The notes under the pieces are model-generated. The model saw only the letters and a program-made list of their open reading frames with translations. It was not told where the DNA came from and ran no database searches. Source: OLB9 sp041392785 (lineage in GTDB: Bacteria; Bacteroidota; Bacteroidia; Chitinophagales; Saprospiraceae). Taken from it: a DNA stretch of 64,000 bases. Within the stretch, counting starts at the first letter, position 1. Each line of letters starts with the position of its first letter. Below are positions 54,290 to 63,851 of the stretch, piece after piece. The translations under genes and the position numbers were made by a program. Location: the NCBI GenBank assembly GCA_041392785.1, contig JAWKLK010000006.1:124001-188000 (forward strand), in the 5' to 3' direction.

Positions 54290-55609
54290 TTAAGGTGTCA
54301 CTGGTTTTGGAAGATAATGTAAAACAACTCGGTTATCAATGTTAAAATAATTTTGAGCCGCATGCATGATGTCATCTTTTGTGACCGCTAAAAATCTGTT
54401 TAGCTCGGTATTGATTAAATTTGTATCACCATAATACATTTTGTAGTTCGCTAAGCTTTCTGCAATACCAGCTACACGTGAATTTGCAGATACAAAATCA
54501 TTTTCAATCTGATTTCTTAGTTTTTGAAACTCCTCATCAGATAGTGGTTCGGACTTTACTTTGTCTATTTCAGCAGTAATAGATTGTTCTACATCCAAAA
54601 TGTCTGTACCCATAGCACAAATGGCATAAGCGATGGAAATACCTGGATCTTCCGTATCAAGTGAAAAATTTCCTACATTGACTGCTTTTTGCTGTTTATC
54701 CACTAGTGCTTGATGCAATCGTGATGATTCACCATTGGATAAAAGAGTGGAAAGCATATATACTGCATAATAATCCTTAGTACCACCAGCAGGAATGCGG
54801 TATCCCATAAAAACGCCAGGCAATTGAATATTATCATAAACGGTATCCCTCACTTCACCTCCAAGCGGTTGTTCTACTATAGTTGGTCTATATATTGGTG
54901 TGCTTTTATTGGGAATTGAACCAAAATACTTGTCAATCCATACTTTAGCTTGCTCATAATCGATATCTCCTGCAATAGACAAAATTGCATTATTTGGGAC
55001 ATAGAAGTCCTTATAAAAATTTTTATAATCCGCCTCTTCAGCTGCATCGAGATGGTCCATTGATCCTATGACAGGCCATCTGTATGGATGATCTTTATAA
55101 GCTCTTTTTACAATTTGTTCTAGAAATGTTCCATATGGTCTATTGTCTATTCTCATTCTGCGCTCTTCTTTGACTACTTGTCTTTGTGTCTCAATACCAA
55201 CATTTTCCACCTTGGCATGTAACATTCTTTCTGATTCCAGCCACAATCCCATTTCCAATTGATTTGATGGCAATATTTCATAATAATATGTTCTATCCAT
55301 GGTGGTATTGGCATTGAGTGTTCCTCCTGAACTCTCTACATACTTGTCAAACTGACCTCTTTCGATGTTTTCAGTTCCTTCAAATAAAAGGTGTTCAAAA
55401 AAATGAGCAAAGCCAGTCCTATTAGGATTTTCATTTTTTGAACCCACATGATACATTACTGAAACAGCCACAATAGGAGTCGATTTATCTTGATGTAAGA
55501 TTACATGCAATCCATTGGGCAAGGTGTATTCTTGAAAATCAACTTCGTTGAGCTGCCCATATAATACTGCTGAATATATTAAAAGTAGTAAACTTCCGAA
55601 ATACTTCAT
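54290..55609 (-). CDS. M16-family zinc peptidase, catalytic subunit
   Basis: From the preferred start the protein has 439 residues with a signal peptide (MKYFGSLLLLIYSAVLYGQ). The zinc motif is intact: GFAHFFEHLLFEGTEN (HxxEH) with the distal Glu in VVKEERRM. Later blocks are YAICAMGTDILDVEQSI and SRVAGIAESLANYKMYYG. It forms a complex with the 52132-54261 subunit and cleaves peptides in the periplasm. The longest ORF is 24 codons longer but its extra N-terminus is not a signal. Confidence 0.92.
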   Translation of the reverse strand: MKYFGSLLLLIYSAVLYGQLNEVDFQEYTLPNGLHVILHQDKSTPIVAVSVMYHVGSKNENPNRTGFAHFFEHLLFEGTENIERGQFDKYVESSGGTLNANTTMDRTYYYEILPSNQLEMGLWLESERMLHAKVENVGIETQRQVVKEERRMRIDNRPYGTFLEQIVKRAYKDHPYRWPVIGSMDHLDAAEEADYKNFYKDFYVPNNAILSIAGDIDYEQAKVWIDKYFGSIPNKSTPIYRPTIVEQPLGGEVRDTVYDNIQLPGVFMGYRIPAGGTKDYYAVYMLSTLLSNGESSRLHQALVDKQQKAVNVGNFSLDTEDPGISIAYAICAMGTDILDVEQSITAEIDKVKSEPLSDEEFQKLRNQIENDFVSANSRVAGIAESLANYKMYYGDTNLINTELNRFLAVTKDDIMHAAQNYFNIDNRVVLHYLPKPVTP

Positions 55610-55722
55610 ATGTGTATTTTTATTTATTTTTATTAGTAAAATGGAATTCGCATGAAACAATCTTATGAGTTTGTGTCCCACAAAGTTGGTTCATGCTCAT
55701 TCCATGATTTCAAAATTTTAAA

Positions 55723-57444
55723 CTAATGTTTGATAATAAAGGGAATATGCAAGGTTTTGTTTTCAGTTTGCAGCTTCAAAATATAAGTACCGTCTATTAA
55801 GTTGCTAACATTTACAATGCCACCGTCAAAAGTCAAATCAAAAGATTTTCCATCAATATTTATCGCTGAGACTTCGTTAATTTGTTCCTCTAAATTAAGA
55901 TGAAGTACATCTTGAGCAGGATTAGGATATATCTTTATATCATGGATGTTTACATCTTCACTTGATGATACCTTTTCAAAATCTAAAGCATATCTAGGGA
56001 TCAACTGATATCCTGAATCATATGGTTCACTACTGTCAAATTGGGATAACATACCTTTGACATTAAATAAGGCACCATCAGGAATAGACATCGTGTAAAG
56101 ATCAACATCGTTATCTATTCGCACTACAAAATCAGTATTACCATTTGTCATTGTCACATTAAAACCGCTCCCTGTACCTATCCACTGCGACGGGTCTTTG
56201 AAGGAGAAATTTTGTATTGATTCAAGGATAGATTCATCATTCTCCAAATAAGTGTCAATAATTTTAGGATTTACCAAATCATTTCCAGAAGATAACACAG
56301 TGAGTTCTGAGACATCTATTTGGGTTAGCCCATTGTATTGTGCAATAGCACCTTTCACTTGTATTTTATCGCCTTCAGTCACAGTATATCCAAAATCAAA
56401 AGAGTTATCAAAAACACCGATGCCATTGTTATTTTCGTCAACTATATAAAATTGCAACCCAGTGGCTCTGAGATTTCCACCGTACACTATACCTTCTAAG
56501 GTACAGTTGACACCAAGAGAATCTGCTACCCCTGCACCATTGACCGTAGAGGCTGTTGTAATCTCATATTTTGGGAAAGGGTCAGTAACTACTGGCATTA
56601 TAACAGTTATTCTACCAATCATGCCCAGTGACGCGTGTGGATCGCATTGGTATTGATAAATTCCAGGAAGATTAAAAGTAAAACTGAAAGACCAAGCATC
56701 TGATGAAGCCGCCCCACTATAAAATCCTTCTGGATTTGAAGGAAATGTGGCTAGACTACCATTTACATTATGATTTCCACCTGTATTGGTCCATTCTACT
56801 GTTTCACCAACATTTATGGTAATATCAGCAGGTGTAAAAACATTTGACGATACAATAACGGTGGCATCTGGTGTTGTACCACAATCAGATATAGAATTAG
56901 CTTTTCCAGGTGTACCGTAAACTTCATAACCCTCAATAGTAACATCAATTTTATTTTCAGAGACTTTCCAGTTAGCCCCATCATTGGGATCTGCTTTTGG
57001 ATTACATATTTCTATAGATCTTCCATCTCCATCGGTACCTTCTGCTCGCGTAGGCCAAGGAGCAACGTCTTTAAATGTTACAGAAGTCACTGTATTTCCG
57101 GCTCCATCCAAAAGTGTTATCTCCTCCCCACCATTCAAGAGTGCTCCATCAGTCCATTTAGTGGCATCCACGCCAAATACATTTTTTATTGCTTGTGTAT
57201 TGCCAGCTAGGAGTAGATATGCTCCTTTTGCAAGGGTACCCTCTGCAAATGTATGATTTACTCCAGCGCTAAACTTATAACCTGTCAAATCGACATCAGA
57301 TTCAGAATGGTTAAATAACTCTATATATTCCAAAGAGTCATTACCCATTTCAGGTGGATTGTAAGAAATTTCAGTGATAGAAATTTGTCCATGCATGGCA
57401 TGACTCACATAAAGCATGATGATAAAAAGGTAAAGATGTTTCAT
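55723..57444 (-). CDS. Secreted protein: lamin-tail domain, cupredoxin and T9SS type A sorting domain
   Basis: The 573-residue protein has a signal peptide (about 1-19). The lamin-tail domain follows (ITEISYNPPEMGNDSLEYIE, VDLTGYKFSAGVNHTF; about 22-165). A plastocyanin-like cupredoxin follows (TITINVGETVEWTNTGGNHN in the T-P-A-D-I-T-I context; YQYQCDPHASLGMIG), with His, Cys, His and Met in the type-1 copper arrangement (about 195-285). A DUF5689/OB-like segment (about 290-490) precedes the sorting domain (IKIYPNPAQDVLHLNL to HIPFIIKH). It is exported and may carry copper at the surface. Confidence 0.85.
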   Translation of the reverse strand: MKHLYLFIIMLYVSHAMHGQISITEISYNPPEMGNDSLEYIELFNHSESDVDLTGYKFSAGVNHTFAEGTLAKGAYLLLAGNTQAIKNVFGVDATKWTDGALLNGGEEITLLDGAGNTVTSVTFKDVAPWPTRAEGTDGDGRSIEICNPKADPNDGANWKVSENKIDVTIEGYEVYGTPGKANSISDCGTTPDATVIVSSNVFTPADITINVGETVEWTNTGGNHNVNGSLATFPSNPEGFYSGAASSDAWSFSFTFNLPGIYQYQCDPHASLGMIGRITVIMPVVTDPFPKYEITTASTVNGAGVADSLGVNCTLEGIVYGGNLRATGLQFYIVDENNNGIGVFDNSFDFGYTVTEGDKIQVKGAIAQYNGLTQIDVSELTVLSSGNDLVNPKIIDTYLENDESILESIQNFSFKDPSQWIGTGSGFNVTMTNGNTDFVVRIDNDVDLYTMSIPDGALFNVKGMLSQFDSSEPYDSGYQLIPRYALDFEKVSSSEDVNIHDIKIYPNPAQDVLHLNLEEQINEVSAINIDGKSFDLTFDGGIVNVSNLIDGTYILKLQTENKTLHIPFIIKH

Positions 57445-57468
57445 TATATTCTGTTTTTGAATTTACGC

Positions 57469-57476
57469 CAAAATTA
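57469..57476 (-). promoter_or_regulatory. -7 element for the lamin-tail/cupredoxin gene
   Basis: The minus strand reads TAATTTTG, a perfect -7 match, giving a predicted leader of about 20 nt before the ATG at 57444. Confidence 0.5.
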
Positions 57477-57490
57477 AGTAATTAAATGAA

Positions 57491-57560
57491 TGTGGACAAA
57501 GATGTGGATAAATTTAAAAAATTTAAATATGAAATTTAACATTATATTAATATGTAGTAA
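57491..57560. other. Two DnaA boxes beside an AT-rich stretch (candidate origin or DnaA-regulated region)
   Basis: TGTGGATAA at 57503-57511 is an exact reverse DnaA box (TTATCCACA) and TGTGGACAA at 57491-57499 is a one-mismatch copy, 12 bp apart in the same orientation. The next ~50 bp are almost all A/T and resemble a duplex-unwinding region. The intergenic space lies between divergent promoters. Two boxes are fewer than in most origins. Confidence 0.35.
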
Positions 57561-57561
57561 T

Positions 57562-57569
57562 TAACTTTG
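57562..57569 (+). promoter_or_regulatory. -7 element for the TonB receptor at 57638
   Basis: TAACTTTG is a perfect -7 match. The longest-ORF GTG start at 57569 begins at its last base, so translation must begin downstream at 57638. Confidence 0.6.
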
Positions 57570-57637
57570 TGCAATCAATTTTAATCTCACAAGTAATCAT
57601 TTCAATTTTTATTAACCAATATTTACAATTCAATTTT

Positions 57638-60600
57638 ATGAAGATGAAAGTTTTACAAATTTTTCTATTCGTGTTATTTGGCTTTACGATGTATGGTCAG
57701 GTGACGACATCGAGCATGTCAGGCAAAGTGACAGATGACAAAGGCGAGGCGCTTATTGGAGCAAATGTACTTGTTGTACATAATCCAACTGGAACACAAT
57801 ATGGAACAATTTCTAATGAAAATGGCTTTTACAACTTAGTTAACATGCGAGTTGGCGGACCATATTCAGTAACAATTAGTTACATAGGATATCAGAATTT
57901 CACTATAGATAACATCATTTTAAGACTCGGTGAATCAACTAATATCAACGCCGTGTTAGCAGAAGACGGTGTTCAACTTGAAAGTATTGAGGTAGTAGGT
58001 GTTCGTAGTAATATTCTAAATTCAAATAGGACTGGTGCTGCTACAAACGTAAATGCTCAGCAGTTAAACACTTTACCAACCATTAGTAGGAGTATCAATG
58101 ACTTTACAAGATTGACACCTCAAGCTCAGTCAAATAGTGGCTTTGGTGGTCGCGATGGCAGATACAACAATATACAAATCGATGGAGCTAATTTTAATAA
58201 TAATTTTGGTCTTAGTTCCAATAATCTTCCGGGTGGGGATTCTCAGCCAATTTCATTGGATGCTATAGAACAAATTCAAATTAATCTAGCTCCGTATGAT
58301 GTAAGACAATCAAATTTTACAGGAGCAGGAATAAATGCTATAACTAGGTCTGGAACAAATGAACTGCATGGGTCAGTGTACGGTTTTTACAGAGACAATA
58401 CTTTTAATGGTAGAAATGTAGCAAAAGATACGTTGCCAGTTGGAGATAAGACAACATCTCAAATTTTAGGAGCACGATTAGGAGGGGCAATCATTAAAAA
58501 TAAATTATTCTTTTTTGCAAATTTTGAATCAGAGAATAACAAAAGACCAGGAGTTGCAATTATTCCAGGAGGGGATGGTAGGACTGGTTCCAACGTATCT
58601 CGGGCCACATTAGAAGATATGAAGCGCGTAAGTGATTATGTAAAAGAAAAATATGATTATGATACTGGTGCTTCAGAAGGATGGGGTTCTAATTTTGAGA
58701 CTAAAAACTACAAAGCTCTTGCAAGAATTGATTATAATATAAATGATAAACACCGAATGACATTTAGATATAATCAGGTTGTATCAACCAATGATCAGTT
58801 AATTAATGGAACAAGTGCGCCCAATCCAAGATCTTCTTCAAACAGAGTGAGCTTGAATTCGTATGCATTTGAAAATGCGAATTATGGTTTTGAAAACAGT
58901 GTTAGGTCTTTAACCGGTGAACTAAATTCAAAATTGAATGACAAAATGTCAAATCAGTTTTTAGTGACGTACACTAGATTACAAGACAAAAGAACATCAA
59001 AATCTTCACCTTTTCCTTTTATTGACATTAAAAAAGATAATGACTCCTACTTAAGCTTAGGTTATGAGTTATTTTCTTGGAAAAATGATGTGATCAATAA
59101 TATAACAACATTTACCAATAATTTTAATTACTCCTTAGGTAAGCATAACTTTACTATTGGCGCAGCCTTTGATTATTTGACATTTGGTAATTCATTCCAA
59201 AGATATGGAACAAGTTACTATAGATATTCTTCAATTGATGATTTTCTAAATAATGAAACTCCCGAAGCTTTTGCGGTGACCTATTCTGTATTACCAGACG
59301 GAAGTGATCCATATGCCGAATTGGATTTTGGGTTGGGTGGATTATATGGTCAAGATGAATTCAGAGTTAATGATAGATTAAAATTAACCGCTGGTTTAAG
59401 AGTAGATTTGCCTTTTTACCTAAATGACTTACAAACTAACCCATCTGTAAACAAATTATCATTTTTGGAAGCTAACGGAGTTGACAGTTTAAAAATTGAT
59501 CTTGCCCAATGGCCAACAACCAAACCATTATTTTCTCCACGTATTGGCTTCAATTATGATGTTAAAGGAGACAGATCATTTCAAATTAGAGGTGGAACAG
59601 GTATCTTTACTGGTAGAGTACCTTTTGTGTGGTTTACTAACCTTCCAACAAATTCAGGTATGTTACAAAACACAGTTGACAGAGTGGGCAGTGCGGTTTC
59701 GGACTTAGGTATTAAATTTGATGCTGATCCAAATGCTTGGGTTAGTAAATTTCCATCCACACCTGGCACTACTGCTCCTGGTTCAATAGCTGCAATAGAC
59801 AAGAACTTTAAATTGCCACAAGTGTGGAGATCAAACCTTGCATTTGACGTACTTTTACCTGCCAAAACCATTTTCACTTTTGAAGGATTGTATACAAAAT
59901 CTATAAATGATGTAGTCCAATTTAATGCAAATCAGAAAGCACCAATAGGTAATATGAATGCAAATTATGGAAAAGATCAGAGACCTTTCTTTGGATCATC
60001 AAATGCTGATAGAAGAGTAAATTTATCAATGTCTGAGGCTATTGTTCTTACAAATACTGACCAAGGTTATACTTACTCCCTTACTGGCCAATTATCAAAA
60101 GAATTTTCAAATAACTTTTCTGCAATGATTGCATATACCTACACTGCGGCGAAAGATATTACTGGAAATCCTGGAGCACAAGCTGCTTCAGCTTGGTCAA
60201 ATAACGTTTCTGTCACAGGTCAAAATGTTTTGCCTTTAGCAAATTCTGAATTTTCTGTTCCTCATAGAGTAGTTGGAGCTATCAGTTATAAAATTGAATA
60301 TTTAAAGTCTCTTGCTACTTCGATTTCTCTATTTTATGATGGAGCCAATACAGGTAGATTTTCATATAGATACTCATCAGATTTCAACGGAGATGGAATC
60401 AATGCTGATCTAATTTACATTCCTGCTTCTCCTAATGAAATTGCATTTACAGATATTAAAAACAGCTCTACAGGAGCAGTAATTTTCACAGCACAAGAAC
60501 AAAGTGATGCCTTCTTTAAATATGTTGACCAAGATGCCTATCTTAGTAAAAACAAAGGAAGTTACGCTGAAAGAAATGGCGCTCTTCTTCCATGGAGAAA

Positions 60601-60898
60601 CAGATTTGATTTAAGAGTATTACAAGATATTTTTACTAATATTAACAATAAAAAGCATACTCTTCAATTGAGTTTAGACATCCTAAATGTTGGAAACCTA
60701 CTAAATTCCAATTGGGGCATTTTGCAATATACCAATTATTCCAATGGTGCAATACTAAAACCAACTGTGGCTTCTGATGGGACAGCAACATTCCAATTAA
60801 ACACGGTTTCAAACAAATTTCCCACCACTACATTTAGTAACCTCCTTTCAACGGCGACTACATGGGGAATGCAAGTTGGCCTTAGATACATATTTTAA
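57638..60898 (+). CDS. TonB-dependent receptor, Oar-like (large barrel)
   Basis: From ATG 57638 the protein has 1086 residues with a signal peptide (MKMKVLQIFLFVLFGFTMYG). A carboxypeptidase-regulatory domain follows (about 28-115). The plug is present (VNAQQLNTLPTISRSINDFT, FGGRDGRYNNIQIDGANFNN), and the large Oar-like barrel ends with an aromatic strand (WGMQVGLRYIF). Oar-type receptors are surface proteins of Bacteroidota and Myxococcota implicated in protein or peptide uptake. It starts downstream of the TAACTTTG promoter; the longer frame with a GTG start is rejected. A terminator follows. Confidence 0.9.
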   Translation: MKMKVLQIFLFVLFGFTMYGQVTTSSMSGKVTDDKGEALIGANVLVVHNPTGTQYGTISNENGFYNLVNMRVGGPYSVTISYIGYQNFTIDNIILRLGESTNINAVLAEDGVQLESIEVVGVRSNILNSNRTGAATNVNAQQLNTLPTISRSINDFTRLTPQAQSNSGFGGRDGRYNNIQIDGANFNNNFGLSSNNLPGGDSQPISLDAIEQIQINLAPYDVRQSNFTGAGINAITRSGTNELHGSVYGFYRDNTFNGRNVAKDTLPVGDKTTSQILGARLGGAIIKNKLFFFANFESENNKRPGVAIIPGGDGRTGSNVSRATLEDMKRVSDYVKEKYDYDTGASEGWGSNFETKNYKALARIDYNINDKHRMTFRYNQVVSTNDQLINGTSAPNPRSSSNRVSLNSYAFENANYGFENSVRSLTGELNSKLNDKMSNQFLVTYTRLQDKRTSKSSPFPFIDIKKDNDSYLSLGYELFSWKNDVINNITTFTNNFNYSLGKHNFTIGAAFDYLTFGNSFQRYGTSYYRYSSIDDFLNNETPEAFAVTYSVLPDGSDPYAELDFGLGGLYGQDEFRVNDRLKLTAGLRVDLPFYLNDLQTNPSVNKLSFLEANGVDSLKIDLAQWPTTKPLFSPRIGFNYDVKGDRSFQIRGGTGIFTGRVPFVWFTNLPTNSGMLQNTVDRVGSAVSDLGIKFDADPNAWVSKFPSTPGTTAPGSIAAIDKNFKLPQVWRSNLAFDVLLPAKTIFTFEGLYTKSINDVVQFNANQKAPIGNMNANYGKDQRPFFGSSNADRRVNLSMSEAIVLTNTDQGYTYSLTGQLSKEFSNNFSAMIAYTYTAAKDITGNPGAQAASAWSNNVSVTGQNVLPLANSEFSVPHRVVGAISYKIEYLKSLATSISLFYDGANTGRFSYRYSSDFNGDGINADLIYIPASPNEIAFTDIKNSSTGAVIFTAQEQSDAFFKYVDQDAYLSKNKGSYAERNGALLPWRNRFDLRVLQDIFTNINNKKHTLQLSLDILNVGNLLNSNWGILQYTNYSNGAILKPTVASDGTATFQLNTVSNKFPTTTFSNLLSTATTWGMQVGLRYIF

Positions 60899-60921
60899 CT
60901 AATATACATCATATTCCACCA

Positions 60922-60956
60922 AAAGAGTCAGACAAGTATCCCTTGTCTGACTCTTT
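60922..60956 (+). terminator. Terminator of the TonB receptor gene
   Basis: A perfect 15-bp stem (60922-60936 with 60942-60956, 5-nt loop) follows 23 bp after the stop and is followed by ACTTTTTAAAC. Confidence 0.85.
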
Positions 60957-60973
60957 ACTTTTTAAACAAAGCC

Positions 60974-61444
60974 ATGTATAAATTTTTATTGTTTCTTATT
61001 ATTTCTTCTGGTTTTTACCTTGGTTGCCATCACAATAAACAAGTGCGCCTAATTCAAACCGATCAAATAACAATGGTACCAACCCTTACCGATAATCTCA
61101 TAGCACTACATAAACGAAAATTTGTTTGGATGGAGAATAAAAACGTAGATTCTCTCAATATATTGCTCCATGACGATGTGCAATATGTTCATTCCAACGG
61201 TTGGAAAGAGTCCAAATCTGATGTAATTCATAACATATCCACCGAAAAACTAACGTATCATAAGGTTCAAGTACTGGAATCTAATGCTAAAATTATAGAT
61301 AATACGGGTATTGTGATAGGAAAGGGTATTTTTCAAGTAGCACTCAGCGACAAACCGATAGAAATAACGTTGCTTTACACCGAAGTCTATAGTATTAGCG
61401 CAAAAGGGATATTTTTAATCAGTCGCCTTGCGTGCAAGGTATAG
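60974..61444 (+). CDS. NTF2-like (DUF4440) lipoprotein
   Basis: The 156-residue protein has a lipoprotein signal (MYKFLLFLIISSGFYLGC; lipobox YLGC, Cys18). The mature part has the NTF2-like/DUF4440 fold: LTDNLIALHKRKFVWMENKN, LLHDDVQYVHSNGWKESKSD, VIGKGIFQVALSDKPIEITL. Members bind small molecules or act as isomerases; none can be chosen here. Its stop is directly next to the convergent obgE stop (1-bp gap). Confidence 0.85.
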   Translation: MYKFLLFLIISSGFYLGCHHNKQVRLIQTDQITMVPTLTDNLIALHKRKFVWMENKNVDSLNILLHDDVQYVHSNGWKESKSDVIHNISTEKLTYHKVQVLESNAKIIDNTGIVIGKGIFQVALSDKPIEITLLYTEVYSISAKGIFLISRLACKV

Positions 61445-61445
61445 T

Positions 61446-62456
61446 TTACTCTCCGTTGTTGTCATCTTGATTCATGGCCTTCCAAAGTGCATCCTTAAGG
61501 TTTTGTAGGCCAAATCCCGTGACAGAAGAAATAAAATAAAAAGGTACGTCAACTTTAATTTCTGGACTAATCAATGATAGGTATTCTTCATCAACAATAT
61601 CGCATTTAGTAATCGCCAACAGTCTCGGTTTTACCATTAGCTCTGGGTTATACATCTGCAATTCATTTAATAATATATTATAATCACTTGTAATATCATT
61701 TGATTCGATTGATACCATAAACAGCAATACAGCATTTCTCTCGATATGGCGTAAAAATCTCAATCCTAGTCCTTTACCTAAGTGAGCGTTTTCGATTATT
61801 CCAGGTATATCCGCCATAATAAATGAGCGATGCTCCCTATATGGTACAATACCTAAATTTGGAATCAGAGTCGTAAAAGCATAGTTGGCTATTTCTGGTT
61901 TTGCTGCACTTACCGCTGCTAATAAAGAAGACTTTCCAATATTAGGAAAACCCACCAATCCCACATCCGCTAGGACTTTGAGTTCTAAAATTTTCCACTC
62001 CTCCCTACCCGATTCGCCAGGTTGAGCATAATCAGGCACTTTATTGGATGATGATTTGAAAAAAGCATTGCCTTTACCACCACGACCTCCTGGTACAAGA
62101 ATTTTCTTTTGGTTGTGTGAAGTGATTTCAAATTTTATTTCACCCGTCTCCGCATCCTTAGCGACGGTACCAAGAGGTACATCGAGAATTATATCATCAC
62201 CATTAGCACCCGTTGCATTATTACCAGCTCCACTGACACCATGTGATGCTAGTACATGTTTGCGGTATTTAAGAGCTAAAAGGGTCCATACATTAGAATT
62301 TCCTCGTAGGATAATGTGTCCACCCCTTCCTCCATCTCCTCCATCTGGTCCGCCTTTGCTGTTAGTCTTGTCTCTATAAAAATGTGATGAACCAGCACCA
62401 CCATTGCCAGATTTACAACAAATTCTTACGTAATCAACAAAATTCTGGTCTGCCAA
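61446..62456 (-). CDS. obgE: Obg GTPase
   Basis: The 336-residue protein has the glycine-rich Obg domain (about 1-155: GGAGSSHFYRDKTNSKGGPD, GRGGHIILRG) and a G domain: G1 GFPNIGKSS (about 167-175), G2/G3 DIPGIIENAH, G4 TKCD. It binds the 50S ribosome and links GTP level to growth. It lies 7 bp after adk in the same operon. Cytoplasmic. Confidence 0.97.
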   Translation of the reverse strand: MADQNFVDYVRICCKSGNGGAGSSHFYRDKTNSKGGPDGGDGGRGGHIILRGNSNVWTLLALKYRKHVLASHGVSGAGNNATGANGDDIILDVPLGTVAKDAETGEIKFEITSHNQKKILVPGGRGGKGNAFFKSSSNKVPDYAQPGESGREEWKILELKVLADVGLVGFPNIGKSSLLAAVSAAKPEIANYAFTTLIPNLGIVPYREHRSFIMADIPGIIENAHLGKGLGLRFLRHIERNAVLLFMVSIESNDITSDYNILLNELQMYNPELMVKPRLLAITKCDIVDEEYLSLISPEIKVDVPFYFISSVTGFGLQNLKDALWKAMNQDDNNGE

Positions 62457-62463
62457 AATACTA

Positions 62464-63039
62464 TTATACTAATGGATCAATGCTTCCCGAAATTCTATCG
62501 AAAATTTCTTCTACCGTACCTAAACCATCAATCTTCTTTGCTTTATGCTTTGCGAAATAAAAATCAAAGACAGGGCTGGTTTCAGTACCATATACAGAAA
62601 TTCTATTTTTTATAATATTAACATCACTGTCATCTGCTCGTCCAGATGATTTTCCTCTGTCTAAAAGTCTACGCAATAACTCTTCCTCAGGCACATCTAG
62701 AGCAATGAGCAATGATATTTCTGTACCTTTTGATGCTAAAAATGAATCCAGTGCTTCTGCCTGTGCAACCGTGCGTGGAAATCCATCAAAAATGATTCCT
62801 TTTGCGTCAGGATTGGCATTTACTCTTTGTTCCAACATAGCAATTGTAACAGAATCAGGTACCAATTCACCACGATTCATATATGATTTTGCCAACTGTC
62901 CTAATTCAGTATTATTTGAAAGTTCAAATCTGAACATATCACCTGTGCTTAGGTGTAAAATATTGTACTTTTCAATGATATTTTCTGCTTGTGTACCTTT
63001 GCCGGATCCCGGAGGGCCAAAGAGAATCAAATTTAACAT
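62464..63039 (-). CDS. adk: Adenylate kinase
   Basis: From the ATG at 63039 the protein has 191 residues. It has MLNLILFGPPGSGKGTQAEN (P-loop), LSTGDMFRFELSNNTELG, IFDGFPRTVAQAEALDSFL, and a short LID (RLLDRGKSSGRADDSD), so it is the short adenylate kinase form. It converts ATP and AMP to two ADP. The longest ORF adds 35 codons that reach back across a TATATTTG -7 element at 63066-63073, so it is rejected. Confidence 0.96.
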   Translation of the reverse strand: MLNLILFGPPGSGKGTQAENIIEKYNILHLSTGDMFRFELSNNTELGQLAKSYMNRGELVPDSVTIAMLEQRVNANPDAKGIIFDGFPRTVAQAEALDSFLASKGTEISLLIALDVPEEELLRRLLDRGKSSGRADDSDVNIIKNRISVYGTETSPVFDFYFAKHKAKKIDGLGTVEEIFDRISGSIDPLV

Positions 63040-63065
63040 CTTTTTGGATTTTTTATTTTCAACTG

Positions 63066-63073
63066 CAAATATA
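63066..63073 (-). promoter_or_regulatory. -7 element for the adk-obgE operon
   Basis: The minus strand reads TATATTTG followed by C, a perfect -7 match, 26 nt upstream of the chosen adk start. Confidence 0.6.
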
Positions 63074-63118
63074 CGTTTTACAGCATTAATTATTGAACTC
63101 AATTTAATAATCACCATA

Positions 63119-63715
63119 CTATCTTGAAATGACATCAACGCCAAATAGAGTCCTTGAGTTCCAATATTCAGATCTTGTTATATTATCCACTTTTACTCCA
63201 CCAGATGTGGTACTATGGATGACTTCGAGATCATCAACATTCCTACCCGTCACTATGGCTACATGTGATATGCTTTTACCTTGTCCAAAAAAAACAAGAT
63301 CACCTGGCTCTAGATTGTTAATAGATTTTTTCCTTCCTTGCTGTGATTGTAATGATGAAGAAGAAGCTAATGGAATTCCTATCCTCTCATAGACAAAACT
63401 TGTAAATCCACTACAATCAAAACCTGTCTCAGGATTTTTACCACCTGTACGATACTCCATTCCAGCATATTTCAAAGCCGTCAATACTATCTCATCTCTA
63501 GTTTGGACTTCACTGCCTGAAGAAACGACGGAGGTGGACGACCTATATTCAGTTGTCACTTTCTTAGAATTCTTGCCAGTAGATGGTCTAGTGTTGTGTT
63601 CTCTTTTGCCTTCTGATGAATACACAGTCTTTCTGCCCACCTGAACAGTGGTACATGATTGCAGAAGTAATAAAGTTAATCCAAAACTAATAAAAACATA
63701 TGATAATCGGCTCAT
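63119..63715 (-). CDS. NlpC/P60 peptidoglycan hydrolase lipoprotein
   Basis: From the chosen start the protein has 198 residues with a lipoprotein signal (MSRLSYVFISFGLTLLLLQS then C; lipobox LQSC). The NlpC/P60 domain has TGFDCSGFTSFVYERIGIPL (catalytic Cys), NNLEPGDLVFFGQGKSISHV (catalytic His in ISHVAIVTG) and the third residue in VIHSTTSGGVKV. It cuts D-gamma-glutamyl-diaminopimelate bonds in the cell wall. The 18-codon longer ORF has no normal signal. Confidence 0.93.
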   Translation of the reverse strand: MSRLSYVFISFGLTLLLLQSCTTVQVGRKTVYSSEGKREHNTRPSTGKNSKKVTTEYRSSTSVVSSGSEVQTRDEIVLTALKYAGMEYRTGGKNPETGFDCSGFTSFVYERIGIPLASSSSLQSQQGRKKSINNLEPGDLVFFGQGKSISHVAIVTGRNVDDLEVIHSTTSGGVKVDNITRSEYWNSRTLFGVDVISR

Positions 63716-63851
63716 TGTACAAATTTTAAACGTATTATATATTATAATAAAATATAATACAAAAATCATGCCGTCAATAGCTTTGCCTTATAAATGTATG
63801 GTTTGAACCAAAATTTAGAAGCAAAGGAAAAAAAAGGAAAAACTGTAAATG

